Source: Mucilaginibacter sp.
GTDB lineage: Bacteria; Bacteroidota; Bacteroidia; Sphingobacteriales; Sphingobacteriaceae
Direction of reading: 5' to 3'
Length of the DNA stretch: 64,000 bases
NCBI RefSeq assembly: GCF_025359345.1
Contig: NZ_JANYGQ010000013.1
Location: forward strand, 106,633-170,632
Positions 9,204 through 18,255 of this stretch are shown here, in pieces. A model generated the notes under the pieces. It did no database searches and had not been told where the DNA came from. It saw nothing but the letters and a program-made list of their open reading frames with translations. The translations under genes were made by a program, and so were the position numbers. How positions within the stretch are numbered: position 1 is the first letter of the stretch; each line of letters starts with the position of its first letter.

Positions 9204-9539
9204 ATGATAACCTCTCTCAAAATCTTCTTCAGCGTCCTCTTCGTTTGGATGTGTTACCAGGTGATAAATACCAGCATCCACAGTAACTTGTTTGAACAAT
9301 GGAACTTTTTAGGCGGCATACCCTGGATGAGGGCTACCCTTTGGGATTTTTATGCCAATGTAGCTGCTATTTTTTTATGGGTTTGCTGCAAAGAAAAAAG
9401 CGTGGTGCTGATGATCATCTGGCTTATATTATTGGTAGCTTTAGGCAGCATTGCTACCTGCGGTTATGTGCTGATACAACTGTTTAAGCTTAAACCGAAC
9501 GAAGGATTGAAAGAATTTTTTAGCAAACAAAATGGATAA
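9204..9539 (+). CDS. Small membrane protein, DUF1475-like
   Basis: 111 aa with three hydrophobic segments (about 4-20, 45-62, 68-90). It resembles DUF1475 proteins that travel with DUF1295 and cyclopropane-synthase-like genes. Its last 8 bases overlap the next gene, which indicates translational coupling. Function unknown; the context suggests a role in lipid modification. Confidence 0.7.
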   Translation: MITSLKIFFSVLFVWMCYQVINTSIHSNLFEQWNFLGGIPWMRATLWDFYANVAAIFLWVCCKEKSVVLMIIWLILLVALGSIATCGYVLIQLFKLKPNEGLKEFFSKQNG

Positions 9540-10323
9540 TCATTCAGTATGGGCGCTGGCGCTTTATAGTTTAATAGCCTGCTGCGTAATCATGTTTTTT
9601 GTATGGCTGTGGTCGTACAAAATAAAAAATGCGGGAGTAGTTGATATTTTCTGGTCATATAACTTCCCTGTTATCGCCATCATATTGTTATTACTGGCGC
9701 CGGGATTTGAAACGCGCAAGATTTTGCTTTGTAGCATGGTGATTATTGCCGGGGTACGATTGGGCACTCATTTAGCGGTGCGGGTTTTAAAACACCTGCA
9801 CGAAGAAGAACCGCGATATGCTCAAATCCGTAAAGAGTGGGGAGCAAGCGCCGAGGTAAAAATGGCCGGCTTTTTCCAAATGCAGGCAGCTTCGAATGTG
9901 TTGCTGGCCATTCCGTTTTTTATCGTCGCTATGAATACCAGTACAGAACTGTCGCCGTTTGAATACGCCGGCGCAATTTTATGGCTGATAAGTGTAATCG
10001 GAGAGGCAACTGCCGACCAGCAACTGACCAATTTTAAAAAGAATCCGGCAAACAAAGGAAAAGTTTGCGATACAGGGCTGTGGGGTTATTCGCGGCACCC
10101 CAATTACTTTTTTGAGTGGCTGATGTGGGTATCATATTTTGTATTCGCGCTGGGGTCGCCTTATGGGTATTTGGCAATAATCAGTCCGGCTATTATTTTA
10201 TACCTGCTTACGAAGGTTACCGGCATACCGGCTACCGAGCAGCAATCGTTACGGTCGAAAGGGGAAGCTTTTAAAAAGTACCAGGAAAAAGTGAGTGTGT
10301 TTGTGCCATGGTTTAGGGAATAA
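9532..10323 (+). CDS. DUF1295 membrane protein (steroid 5-alpha-reductase/methyltransferase-like)
   Basis: 263 aa, about six transmembrane segments. The C-terminal signature DTGLWGYSRHPNYFFEW is the conserved DUF1295 motif shared with isoprenylcysteine methyltransferase and steroid reductase C-termini. It overlaps the preceding DUF1475-like gene and precedes the cyclopropane-synthase-like gene. It is probably an NAD(P)H- or SAM-dependent enzyme acting on membrane lipid chains; the reaction is not established. Confidence 0.85.
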   Translation: MDNHSVWALALYSLIACCVIMFFVWLWSYKIKNAGVVDIFWSYNFPVIAIILLLLAPGFETRKILLCSMVIIAGVRLGTHLAVRVLKHLHEEEPRYAQIRKEWGASAEVKMAGFFQMQAASNVLLAIPFFIVAMNTSTELSPFEYAGAILWLISVIGEATADQQLTNFKKNPANKGKVCDTGLWGYSRHPNYFFEWLMWVSYFVFALGSPYGYLAIISPAIILYLLTKVTGIPATEQQSLRSKGEAFKKYQEKVSVFVPWFRE

Positions 10324-10432
10324 GATGCAAGAGTCAAGAAATCAAGAGACAAGACGAAAAACCACATTGGTAAGTAAATTTATGAATTGGCGCTTTTATC
10401 TTGATTCTTGCATCTTGACTTCTTGATTCTAT
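10324..10432. repeat. Inverted-repeat element, 'AAGAAATCAAGAGACAAGA' family
   Basis: gtcaagaaatcaagagacaa on the left and ttgacttcttgattc on the right form imperfect arms. The same words make a much better inverted repeat at 48225-48358. It sits between DUF1295 and the methyltransferase within an otherwise co-directional cluster. Confidence 0.6.
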
Positions 10433-10543
10433 TCCCCATGGCTCTAAAAAAATCACCGTCCGCAATCCATCTCCAATAAAAAAACGTAAACTGCTTAAAC
10501 AAACAAAAACAACAAACGAGCCGGCTTTTGCCAACCCTATTAC

Positions 10544-11581
10544 ATGCGGTACGATAAACTGATTGAACAAAATAAAGTCCCTGATTTTTTGCTGAGGCAG
10601 GGCATCCGTAAATTATTAAAGCAACGGCTGGCCGACGAAAATAAAGGCGATGTTGAAGCACAGCAGGCACACCTGATGGCTTTGATTGATAAGCTGAAAG
10701 CATCGCCAATAGCAGTTAACACGGTTGATGCCAACCAGCAGCATTACGAGGTACCGACTAAATTTTACCAATATTGCCTTGGCAAAAATCTTAAATATTC
10801 AAGCTGTTATTATAAACCCGGCGTAACCAGTCTCGACCAGGCGGAAGATGATATGCTGGCGCTTACGTGTGAAAGGGCAGAACTTAAAAACGGGCAGCAG
10901 GTATTGGAACTTGGCTGCGGCTGGGGTTCGCTATCGCTTTACATGGCTGCGAAATACCCCGATAGTACTTTTAAGGTGGTATCGAATTCGCGCACACAAA
11001 AAATGCATATCGACGAGCAGGCTGCACTGCGGGGTATTACCAATTTAATGGTGATAACTGCAGACATGAATACCTTTAAAATTGATGGCCAGTTTGATCG
11101 GGTGGTATCGGTAGAAATGTTCGAGCATATGCGCAATTATACACTGCTGATGAAGAAGGTAGCATCGTGCCTGAAACCGGATGGCAAGTTGTTTATTCAT
11201 ATTTTTACCCATAAAGAATATGCCTACCTATTTGAAGTAATTGACGATACCGACTGGATGAGCAAGTATTTTTTTACCGGCGGCATTATGCCCAGCGACG
11301 ATCTTTTATTTTATTTTAACGATGATTTGGTAGCTGAGCAGCACTGGCATGTAAACGGCACCCATTATGGCAAAACAGCTGAAGACTGGCTGAAAAATAT
11401 GGATAGACACAAAGCCGAAATCATGCCATTGTTTGAAGATACTTACGGAAAGGACCAGGCAGTGAAATGGTGGGTTTACTGGCGGATATTTTACATGGCC
11501 TGCGCCGAATTGTGGAATTATAACAATGGGAACGAATGGATTGTGAGCCATTATTTGTTTCATAAAACGCGCCAATCGTAG
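10544..11581 (+). CDS. Cyclopropane-fatty-acyl-phospholipid synthase family methyltransferase
   Basis: 345 aa SAM-dependent methyltransferase. An N-terminal helical domain is followed by the SAM motif VLELGCGWGSLSLYMA (about 121-136) and the family signature VVSVEMFEH, where classical CFA synthases have ISVGMFEH. It belongs with COG2230 proteins that methylate double bonds of lipid acyl chains at the membrane. The neighbouring DUF1295 and FAD-oxidase genes are the usual partners of the non-classical branch, so methylation or furan-type modification is as likely as cyclopropanation. Confidence 0.85.
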   Translation: MRYDKLIEQNKVPDFLLRQGIRKLLKQRLADENKGDVEAQQAHLMALIDKLKASPIAVNTVDANQQHYEVPTKFYQYCLGKNLKYSSCYYKPGVTSLDQAEDDMLALTCERAELKNGQQVLELGCGWGSLSLYMAAKYPDSTFKVVSNSRTQKMHIDEQAALRGITNLMVITADMNTFKIDGQFDRVVSVEMFEHMRNYTLLMKKVASCLKPDGKLFIHIFTHKEYAYLFEVIDDTDWMSKYFFTGGIMPSDDLLFYFNDDLVAEQHWHVNGTHYGKTAEDWLKNMDRHKAEIMPLFEDTYGKDQAVKWWVYWRIFYMACAELWNYNNGNEWIVSHYLFHKTRQS

Positions 11582-11604
11582 AGACACAAGTATTGTGTCT
11601 CTAC
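11578..11604. repeat. Perfect 12-bp-arm hairpin after the methyltransferase gene
   Basis: GTAGAGACACAA (11578-11589), loop gta, TTGTGTCTCTAC (11593-11604). It overlaps the methyltransferase stop codon. Sequences of the type GTAGAGACRCAA...TTGYGTCTCTAC are common dispersed hairpins in bacteria, so this is likely a repeat acting as an intercistronic stem. Confidence 0.8.
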
Positions 11605-11617
11605 ATAAAAATAACAT

Positions 11618-12796
11618 ATGATTAGATTTTACATTTTAGTTATTCTCTTCCTCATTTCACTGCTTTGCATATTTAGGGCGCCCGAATATCATTTGTGGTT
11701 GCTGGCCATAGGCGTTACCGAATTCCCTATGCTATTTGCAAGTATTACCATATTTATGCTGGCGATTGGTATCTGGATACAGCGTTATCAATTGGCAGGG
11801 ACGGTTTTAGGGCTGATTACGCTGGCGATTTTCCTTTCCCCTATTGTGCGCGCTTACTGGGTATCAAAAGACATAAAACAGGATATGGCGCAAGCATTCG
11901 GCACCAAAGAAAATGGCGAAATTGCCTTCAGTTTTTTCAGGATGTTTAAATCCGCTGAAGGTGTCAAATACAAAACCATCGCCTATGTAAAATATAGCGA
12001 CACATCAATGGCTATGGATTTCTACCCGGCACAGTTGCCCGGAGGTTCGCGGCTTATCCCCAATATGGACGAAGCAGAATATGAGAAAATGAAACGGCCG
12101 TGTGTCATTGTGGTTCACGGCGGCTCGTGGGCTGGTGGCGACAGTCAACAATTGCCGGAACTCAACAGTTATTTGGCGTTAAGGGGTTACAATGTGGCCT
12201 CTATAAACTACCGCATGGCACCCAAATGGCAAACGCCCGCCCCGGTTGAAGATATAAAGGCAACCATAGCCTACTGTCGCCAGCATGCGGATGAGTTACA
12301 TATCGACACTGATAACTTCATATTAATAGGCCGCTCGGCAGGAGCGCAGATTGCTTTGCTGGCAGCTTATACCATGCACGAACCCGCTTTAAAAGGTGTG
12401 GTTGATTTTTATGGCCCGGCAGATATGGTTTGGGGGTATTCCATACCATCCAACCCGTTGATTATGGATTCGAGGAAAGTAATGGAGCAATATATTGGCG
12501 GGCCGTATAGCAAAGTTCCGCAGAAATATGTGGCCTGCTCGCCTTTGGAATTTGTAAACAGGCAATCCGTTCCAACACTTATTATTCATGGTAATAATGA
12601 TGTGCTGGTTTCACCAGAGCATAGCCGTCGCCTCGATTTAAAACTCACACAAAATGGCATCAAACATTACTGGCTGAAACTGCCGTGGGCAACCCATGGG
12701 TTTGATTATAATTTGAACGGGCCGGGCGGGCAATTGTCTACTTATGCGGTGGAGACATTTTTGAAAACGGTAATGGGCGAAGCCCCAAATAAATAA
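11618..12796 (+). CDS. Membrane-anchored alpha/beta hydrolase (esterase/lipase, BD-FAE type)
   Basis: 392 aa. Three N-terminal transmembrane helices (about 5-80) precede a hydrolase domain with oxyanion motif VHGGSW, nucleophile GRSAG (Ser about 240), an Asp in the IIHGNNDVLV segment and His in WATHGFDYN. These are signatures of carboxylesterases. It is in line with the lipid-modification genes, 37 bp after the methyltransferase, so it may act on membrane lipids; this is inference from context. Confidence 0.82.
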   Translation: MIRFYILVILFLISLLCIFRAPEYHLWLLAIGVTEFPMLFASITIFMLAIGIWIQRYQLAGTVLGLITLAIFLSPIVRAYWVSKDIKQDMAQAFGTKENGEIAFSFFRMFKSAEGVKYKTIAYVKYSDTSMAMDFYPAQLPGGSRLIPNMDEAEYEKMKRPCVIVVHGGSWAGGDSQQLPELNSYLALRGYNVASINYRMAPKWQTPAPVEDIKATIAYCRQHADELHIDTDNFILIGRSAGAQIALLAAYTMHEPALKGVVDFYGPADMVWGYSIPSNPLIMDSRKVMEQYIGGPYSKVPQKYVACSPLEFVNRQSVPTLIIHGNNDVLVSPEHSRRLDLKLTQNGIKHYWLKLPWATHGFDYNLNGPGGQLSTYAVETFLKTVMGEAPNK

Positions 12797-12802
12797 TTTT
12801 TT

Positions 12803-12975
12803 CGCCCTCTTTTTGCTTGCAAAGAGAGGGCAGGTCGAGCGAAGCAACGACCGGGTGAGTCCTCTTGAGGCGGCGTTAACGCAAATACATTAGCGCCAAT
12901 GCACGGCGGCGTTGACTCACCCCGACCTCGCTTCGCTGGTCGACCCTCTCTGCGCAAGCGCAAAGAGGGTGAGCT
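12803..12975. repeat. Interspersed inverted repeat, family A (copy 3)
   Basis: cgccctctttttgcttgc / gcgcaagcgcaaagagggtg flank gactcaccc words and gcaccattg-like inserts shared with 1497-1680. It fills most of the 252-bp gap before the FAD protein; no gene is seen. Confidence 0.8.
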
Positions 12976-13048
12976 ACAGTTCTTATTTAACCAATATGTT
13001 ATCGCCACTACAAAATAAGCTTCTAGGCAAAAAAATTGAATATAACAA

Positions 13049-14353
13049 ATGAACCAACCAGATATTAGTTCCCCCTTTAGGGAGTTAGGGGGCCTCCGCG
13101 TCGCTATAATAGGAACCGGTATTGCCGGTATGGGCTGTGCACATTTTTTACGTAAAGGCACCGATTTAACCGTTTACGAGCAAAACGATTACGTGGGCGG
13201 GCATACCAACACGGTTACCGTTGATGAGGATGGCAAGCCGGTTTATATTGATACCGGATTTATGGTATTTAACTTTGAAACTTATCCCAACCTTTGCAGG
13301 CTGTTTGATGAAATAAAGGCGCCCATTAAAAAAACGGATATGTCCTTCAGCGTCCAACATATGCCGAGCGGGCTGGAGTACAGCGGGTCGAGTGTTAACC
13401 ACCTCTTTGCCCAGCGTAAAAATATTTTTAACCTGCGCTATATCAAAATGCTGAACCAGATTGGCCGCTTCAATAAAGAAAGCGTTAAAATACTGGACGA
13501 CCCGAAATATGCCAACTATTCGATAGGTGAGTATATTAAGGAATTTAATTTCGGCGAGGATATGCTGTGGAGGTACCTTGTGCCGATGAGTTCGGCGGTA
13601 TGGTCTACACCGATGGAGCAGATGCTGGATTTCCCGGCGGTAACATTGATCCGTTTCTTTCTGAATCATGGTTTTTTAGGGTTCGACACCCAACACCAAT
13701 GGTATACCTTAGAGAAAGGCAGCCAGGCCTACCGCGAAATTTTGATAAAGCCCTTTAAAGATAAAATACATGTTAACCGCAAAGCCATAAAAGTAACCCG
13801 TGAAAACGGCAAGGTTACCGTGCATGCTTCGGATGGTTCGCAGGAGATATTTGACCGGGTAATTATCGCCAGCCACGGCGACCAGGCTTTGGCGATGCTG
13901 GGCAACCCAACCAACGAAGAGCAGAGGTTGCTATCGAACTTTAAATATCAATACAATAAGGCAGTGCTGCATACCGATAAAAGCATCATGCCCAAAACAA
14001 AGCTGGCCTGGAGCAGCTGGAACTACAGTATAAAAATGCAGGACGGCAAACTAAACCCAACCACCATTTACTGGATGAACAGGCTGCAGGGCGTATCAGA
14101 TAAAAAGGATTACTTCGTGTCGATTAACCCGCACAATGGTTTGGACGAAAGCAAAATAATAAAAGAGCTGGATTACGATCACCCCCTGTTTGACGTTCCG
14201 GCAATAAATGCCCAGGCCGAATTGCAAACACTGAATCAAAACGGCCCCATATATTTTTGCGGCAGTTATTTTAAATATGGCTTTCATGAAGATGCTTTTG
14301 CAAGTGCAGTGGCGTTATGCTCACAGTTGTTAGGGAAGCCCGTTTATGAATAG
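13049..14353 (+). CDS. FAD-dependent amine-oxidase-like oxidoreductase (COG2907 type)
   Basis: 434 aa. An N-terminal Rossmann motif IIGTGIAGMG binds FAD, followed by YEQNDYVGGHTNTV (typical of flavin amine oxidases/desaturases) and a C-terminal FAD motif around YFCGSYFKYGFHEDAF. Proteins of this type are encoded next to cyclopropane-synthase-like methyltransferases in many bacteria. The DUF1365 gene that often stands between them is not present in this window. It probably acts on methylated or unsaturated acyl chains; the reaction is not shown by sequence. Confidence 0.86.
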   Translation: MNQPDISSPFRELGGLRVAIIGTGIAGMGCAHFLRKGTDLTVYEQNDYVGGHTNTVTVDEDGKPVYIDTGFMVFNFETYPNLCRLFDEIKAPIKKTDMSFSVQHMPSGLEYSGSSVNHLFAQRKNIFNLRYIKMLNQIGRFNKESVKILDDPKYANYSIGEYIKEFNFGEDMLWRYLVPMSSAVWSTPMEQMLDFPAVTLIRFFLNHGFLGFDTQHQWYTLEKGSQAYREILIKPFKDKIHVNRKAIKVTRENGKVTVHASDGSQEIFDRVIIASHGDQALAMLGNPTNEEQRLLSNFKYQYNKAVLHTDKSIMPKTKLAWSSWNYSIKMQDGKLNPTTIYWMNRLQGVSDKKDYFVSINPHNGLDESKIIKELDYDHPLFDVPAINAQAELQTLNQNGPIYFCGSYFKYGFHEDAFASAVALCSQLLGKPVYE

Positions 14354-14495
14354 CGCATGCAAGCATTTAGCCTGCTTTTTTCGATACTTGTAACAAGAAA
14401 ACCTACTGATAACCAGTTTGATATTATAAAATATAAAAAATAAAATAAACTATTGGCAATAATATTTGTCTATCATTTCAAACAAGGAAATTATT

Positions 14496-15008
14496 ATGAA
14501 AAAGTTAATTTTAATAGCAGCAATAATATTGGGCTGCTTGTCGATAAAAACAGCCGAGGCACAAGTAAGCGTTAGTTTAGGTTTGAATATAGGCAGCCAG
14601 CCCGATTGGGGCCCGGTAGGCTATGATCATGCCGATTATTACTATATGCCGGATATTGATACTTATTACGATGTACCTTCGCACCGTTATGTTTACATGG
14701 AAAACAATGTATGGGTACACCGTACTTACTTACCTACAAGGTATGCCAATTACGACCGTTACCATGGGTATAAAGTAGTGGTAAATGAGCGTAACCCATG
14801 GGAGCGCCACGACGTTTACCGTACCAGGTATGCTACCTACAGGGGCCGCAGAGACCAGGTAGTAATCCGCGACAGCCGCGACGAACGTTACCGCAACCAC
14901 TGGCATGATAATGGCAACCACTATGGCCAGCGTGAACGTGGCGACAAGGGCGAGGGCCACGATAAAGGCCATGACAAAGGTCATGGACACGGACACGATC
15001 GCGACTAA
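14496..15008 (+). CDS. Secreted protein with His/Asp/Gly-rich tail, unknown function
   Basis: 170 aa from the ATG at 14496, chosen over an upstream TTG (14466) because it gives a clean signal peptide (MKKLILIAAIILGCLSIKTAEA) and has an AAGGAA stretch just upstream. The mature part is rich in Tyr, Arg and Asp (YYYMPDIDTYYDVPSHRYVY). It ends in repeated GHDKGHD units and GHGHGHD that could bind metal ions. The pattern is common in uncharacterised periplasmic proteins of Bacteroidetes. A strong terminator follows. Confidence 0.78.
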   Translation: MKKLILIAAIILGCLSIKTAEAQVSVSLGLNIGSQPDWGPVGYDHADYYYMPDIDTYYDVPSHRYVYMENNVWVHRTYLPTRYANYDRYHGYKVVVNERNPWERHDVYRTRYATYRGRRDQVVIRDSRDERYRNHWHDNGNHYGQRERGDKGEGHDKGHDKGHGHGHDRD

Positions 15009-15039
15009 TCAAACACATAAACTACAATTAAATAGAATT

Positions 15040-15067
15040 GCCCTGGCATTTGCCGGGGCTTTTTTTT
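15040..15067 (+). terminator. Rho-independent terminator
   Basis: GCCCTGGCA-ttt-GCCGGGGC followed by eight T, 32 bases after the preceding stop codon. Confidence 0.9.
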
Positions 15068-15165
15068 ATACCCCCAGGTTGTGGGGGAGTTTTCATAACG
15101 AAAACAGTGCATCCCAACAATAATTATTGGCATATATTAAGCATATTTACCACGATATTTGATAT

Positions 15166-16149
15166 ATGATAATTGAATTTGTCACCCAGCCACAGCTTGA
15201 CTTTATGTCCCTGTTTGCAGAGGCTCTTAAAGTAGAGGTGGTAAATAACGAATTGCAAATTCCGCCAGCTATGGGCGAGGGTTTTGTCCGGCGGGTTGCG
15301 CTTAATGACGATTTCCGCCTGCTTATCCACAGGTACCGGTTAAAGGAAGACCTTGTTTTAAAACGTATTGGATCCAAAGACCCGGCGAGCTTTATCAGTA
15401 TCATTTTTTACAGCAACGATGAGCCGGTGACGCTGGTTACCGGTGAACAGCAAGTGCAGCAATTTACCCGCTATAATGCTATGGCCATCCAAATTGCATC
15501 AAACAACCTTGATTCGGTTATCACTTTTCAGGCAAATACCGAGATTTACTTTACTGTGGCAGGGATTAGCGCAGCACGCCTTGATGCCATGCTTACCTTA
15601 AGCCGGCCCGACCCCTTGGTAGACGCCATCACTAACCCCAAGGGCTCATTCCTGTTTTATGAAAGCATGGCGGCCGAGGCGCAAATAGCTCTGAAACAGC
15701 TTTCAGAGCCGCAAACTGGCAACCCATTGGCCAGCTTTTATTACCGTGTAAGGGTTGAAAGTTTACTATACTACGTGTTTGATAAATTATGCAACCGACA
15801 GGCCACACAGCATAGCCCGGTAAACAAGGCAGACGTTGAAAAACTCTTCATTATCCGGACGGCAGTATTGAGTGATTTAAGCCAGCCGCCCAGCCTGCCG
15901 GACCTGGCTAAACTTGGCGGCATGAGTGAAACCAAAATGAAGGAACTGTTCAGGCAGGTGTTTGGTGATAGTATCTATAACTATTATCAAACCGCCCGCA
16001 TGGAGGAAGCAGCTTACCTGCTCAAATACAAGCATTATTCCGTTAGCGAAGTTGGCTACCAGCTTGGCTTCAGTAACCTTAGCCATTTCAGCCGTTTATT
16101 TGAACGGCACCATCAGCAAAAGCCTAAAAAATACGCATCCGGCGGATAG
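15166..16149 (+). CDS. AraC-family transcriptional regulator
   Basis: 327 aa. An unrecognised N-terminal sensing region (about 1-220) precedes an AraC-type DNA-binding domain with two helix-turn-helix motifs: PSLPDLAKLGGMSETKMKEL, and then YSVSEVGYQLGFSNLSHFSRLF with the family signature. It lies 84 bases upstream of the Old Yellow Enzyme gene, so it probably controls that gene and the following esterase; the effector is unknown. Confidence 0.88.
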   Translation: MIIEFVTQPQLDFMSLFAEALKVEVVNNELQIPPAMGEGFVRRVALNDDFRLLIHRYRLKEDLVLKRIGSKDPASFISIIFYSNDEPVTLVTGEQQVQQFTRYNAMAIQIASNNLDSVITFQANTEIYFTVAGISAARLDAMLTLSRPDPLVDAITNPKGSFLFYESMAAEAQIALKQLSEPQTGNPLASFYYRVRVESLLYYVFDKLCNRQATQHSPVNKADVEKLFIIRTAVLSDLSQPPSLPDLAKLGGMSETKMKELFRQVFGDSIYNYYQTARMEEAAYLLKYKHYSVSEVGYQLGFSNLSHFSRLFERHHQQKPKKYASGG

Positions 16150-16233
16150 GACTATTTTTCGGGCGCAGGGCGCTATTTTAAGTTTCGTGGTCTCCGCACC
16201 TTTGACATATCATTTAAAACAAAAACAAACGAT

Positions 16234-17304
16234 ATGAAAAAGCTACTAATGCCCTATACCAACGAAGCGCTGAATTTAAAAAATCATTTGGTAATGGCAC
16301 CTATGACACGCAGTCGCGCTATCAACAACCTGCCCAATGACTTAATGGCCGAATATTACAGCCAGCGCCGCGGTGCCGGGCTTATTATAACTGAAGGAAC
16401 CGCCCCTGCACCGGAAGCACTCGGATACGCCCGTATCCCCGGCATTTTTTCGGGCGAGCAAATTGAGGGCTGGAAAATTGTCACCTCGGCGGTACACAAA
16501 AATCAAACTAAAATATTTTTACAACTGATGCACACTGGCCGTGTTGGTCACCAGGATAACTTGCCTACAGGCATACAATTAGTTGGACCGTCGGACATTG
16601 CTGCGGCAGGGCAGATATTCACTGATACTGCCGGCATGCAGGACCATTCCGCCCCTGTTGCGCTTACCGGGCAAGGTGTTAAAGACGTTATAGCAGGCTA
16701 TGTTACTGCTGCAAAAAATGCAATTGAGGCAGGTTTTGACGGAGTGGAGCTGCATGCGGCAAACGGATACCTTATAGAGCAGTTTCTGAACCCGAATGTG
16801 AATAACCGCACAGATAATTACGGTGGCAGCATTGAAAACAGGGCAAGGTTCGCCGTCGAAATTGCTCAACAGGTTGCAGCTGCAATCGGCAAAAATAAAG
16901 TAGGCGTGCGGATATCGCCAAACTCGACACTGGGCGATTTGCAGGCTTATGACGCAGATGCTGTGCAGGAAACATACATACACCTGGCCAGAGAGTTCAA
17001 CCGCTTCGGGCTTGCCTATATACATATCAGCCTTAACCAGCAAACACCGAAAGATACATTGCTCGCTATTCGTACGGAATTTGAAGGCACGCTGATTTAT
17101 TGTAACACATTTACCGCCGAAAAAGCTGAGGCTGAATTAAATGGTGGCGACGCAGATTTAATAGCCTTTGGACGGCCATTCCTGGCTAACCCCGATCTGG
17201 ACGAGCGCATAGCCAATAACACCGAATTGAATGCGCCCGACTTTTCGACCCTGTACACTCCCGGCGCAAAAGGATATACCGATTATCCAGTCCTGTTTAA
17301 TTAA
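16234..17304 (+). CDS. Old Yellow Enzyme family alkene reductase (NADH:flavin oxidoreductase)
   Basis: 356 aa FMN TIM-barrel enzyme. Typical motifs are APMTRSRA near the N-terminus, the FMN/substrate pocket HAANGYLIEQFLNP and the OYE signature NNRTDNYGGSIENRARF, then the C-terminal phosphate-binding IAFGRPFLANPDL. It reduces activated C=C bonds of enals, enones or nitro compounds using NAD(P)H (NemA-like). It sits between an AraC regulator and an esterase, an arrangement that suggests response to electrophilic xenobiotics. Confidence 0.92.
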   Translation: MKKLLMPYTNEALNLKNHLVMAPMTRSRAINNLPNDLMAEYYSQRRGAGLIITEGTAPAPEALGYARIPGIFSGEQIEGWKIVTSAVHKNQTKIFLQLMHTGRVGHQDNLPTGIQLVGPSDIAAAGQIFTDTAGMQDHSAPVALTGQGVKDVIAGYVTAAKNAIEAGFDGVELHAANGYLIEQFLNPNVNNRTDNYGGSIENRARFAVEIAQQVAAAIGKNKVGVRISPNSTLGDLQAYDADAVQETYIHLAREFNRFGLAYIHISLNQQTPKDTLLAIRTEFEGTLIYCNTFTAEKAEAELNGGDADLIAFGRPFLANPDLDERIANNTELNAPDFSTLYTPGAKGYTDYPVLFN

Positions 17305-17341
17305 TCACTAACGAATTTTTCAATCTTTAATTCTTAAAAAA

Positions 17342-18247
17342 ATGGCACTTTCGAAAGAAGTATTGCAAACTATTGCCTATGCCAGCGAGCATGGCTACGA
17401 TAAACTTAACCGGTTCCCGGCAAAACAAACCCGGGAAATGATGAAACTGGCTCCGAAAAATGAAAACCCTACACCGGTAGCGCAAGTGATTAATACCGTA
17501 ATTGAACAACACGATATCCCGGTCAGGATATACATACCCGAAGGCACGGGGCCATTCCCGGTAATATCTTATTTTCATGGTGGCGGGTTTGTGCTGATGA
17601 GCCTTGATACGCACGACGAAATTTGCCGGCAGCTTTGTGCAAATACAGGCTCTGTGGTGATGTCGGTCGACTATAAACTGGCGCCTGAACATCCGTATCC
17701 TGCAGGGCCAGAAAGTTGCGTGGTTGCCACGCGCTGGATGATTAAAAATGCATGGCGCTACAACGGCATTAGCGAACGCATGGCTGTTGCCGGCGACAGC
17801 GCCGGTGGATATATGGCTTTATACGTTGCACAAAAGTTAACTGCAGATGGCGTTAAGCTAAAGGCACAGTTTGCCGCTTACCCGGTTACCGACCATTACA
17901 CCGCCGACCATCCATCGTGGGACAAAAACAGGAAAGGTTATGTGCTAACTGCTCAGCTGATGCAATGGTTTTGGGATATATTTTTGCCAGACCCTGCAAA
18001 GTTTGAAGAAGCATCTATTTTAAGGACATCCGACTTTTCGAACCTGCCGCCCGCGTTTATTATGACAGCCAATTACGACCCGTTAAGAGATGAAGGAAAA
18101 GCCTACGCAAAAAAATTAAAATCGGCAGCGATAAAAACCCTTTACAAAAACTATCAGAATACTCACGGCTTTTTAGGCATGGGCACAATGGGTCAGGATG
18201 CTTTGCAAATGGCTTGTGCATTTCTAAGAAAGCATTTAAATGGGTAG
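17342..18247 (+). CDS. Alpha/beta hydrolase, hormone-sensitive-lipase family
   Basis: 301 aa. The HSL-family oxyanion motif HGGGF is followed by the nucleophile elbow GDSAGG (Ser about 150), then Asp in NYDPLRDEG and His in NTHGFLGM. No signal peptide, so cytoplasmic esterase. It starts 37 bases after the OYE gene and is probably co-transcribed with it. Confidence 0.88.
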   Translation: MALSKEVLQTIAYASEHGYDKLNRFPAKQTREMMKLAPKNENPTPVAQVINTVIEQHDIPVRIYIPEGTGPFPVISYFHGGGFVLMSLDTHDEICRQLCANTGSVVMSVDYKLAPEHPYPAGPESCVVATRWMIKNAWRYNGISERMAVAGDSAGGYMALYVAQKLTADGVKLKAQFAAYPVTDHYTADHPSWDKNRKGYVLTAQLMQWFWDIFLPDPAKFEEASILRTSDFSNLPPAFIMTANYDPLRDEGKAYAKKLKSAAIKTLYKNYQNTHGFLGMGTMGQDALQMACAFLRKHLNG

Positions 18248-18255
18248 CAGCTAAC

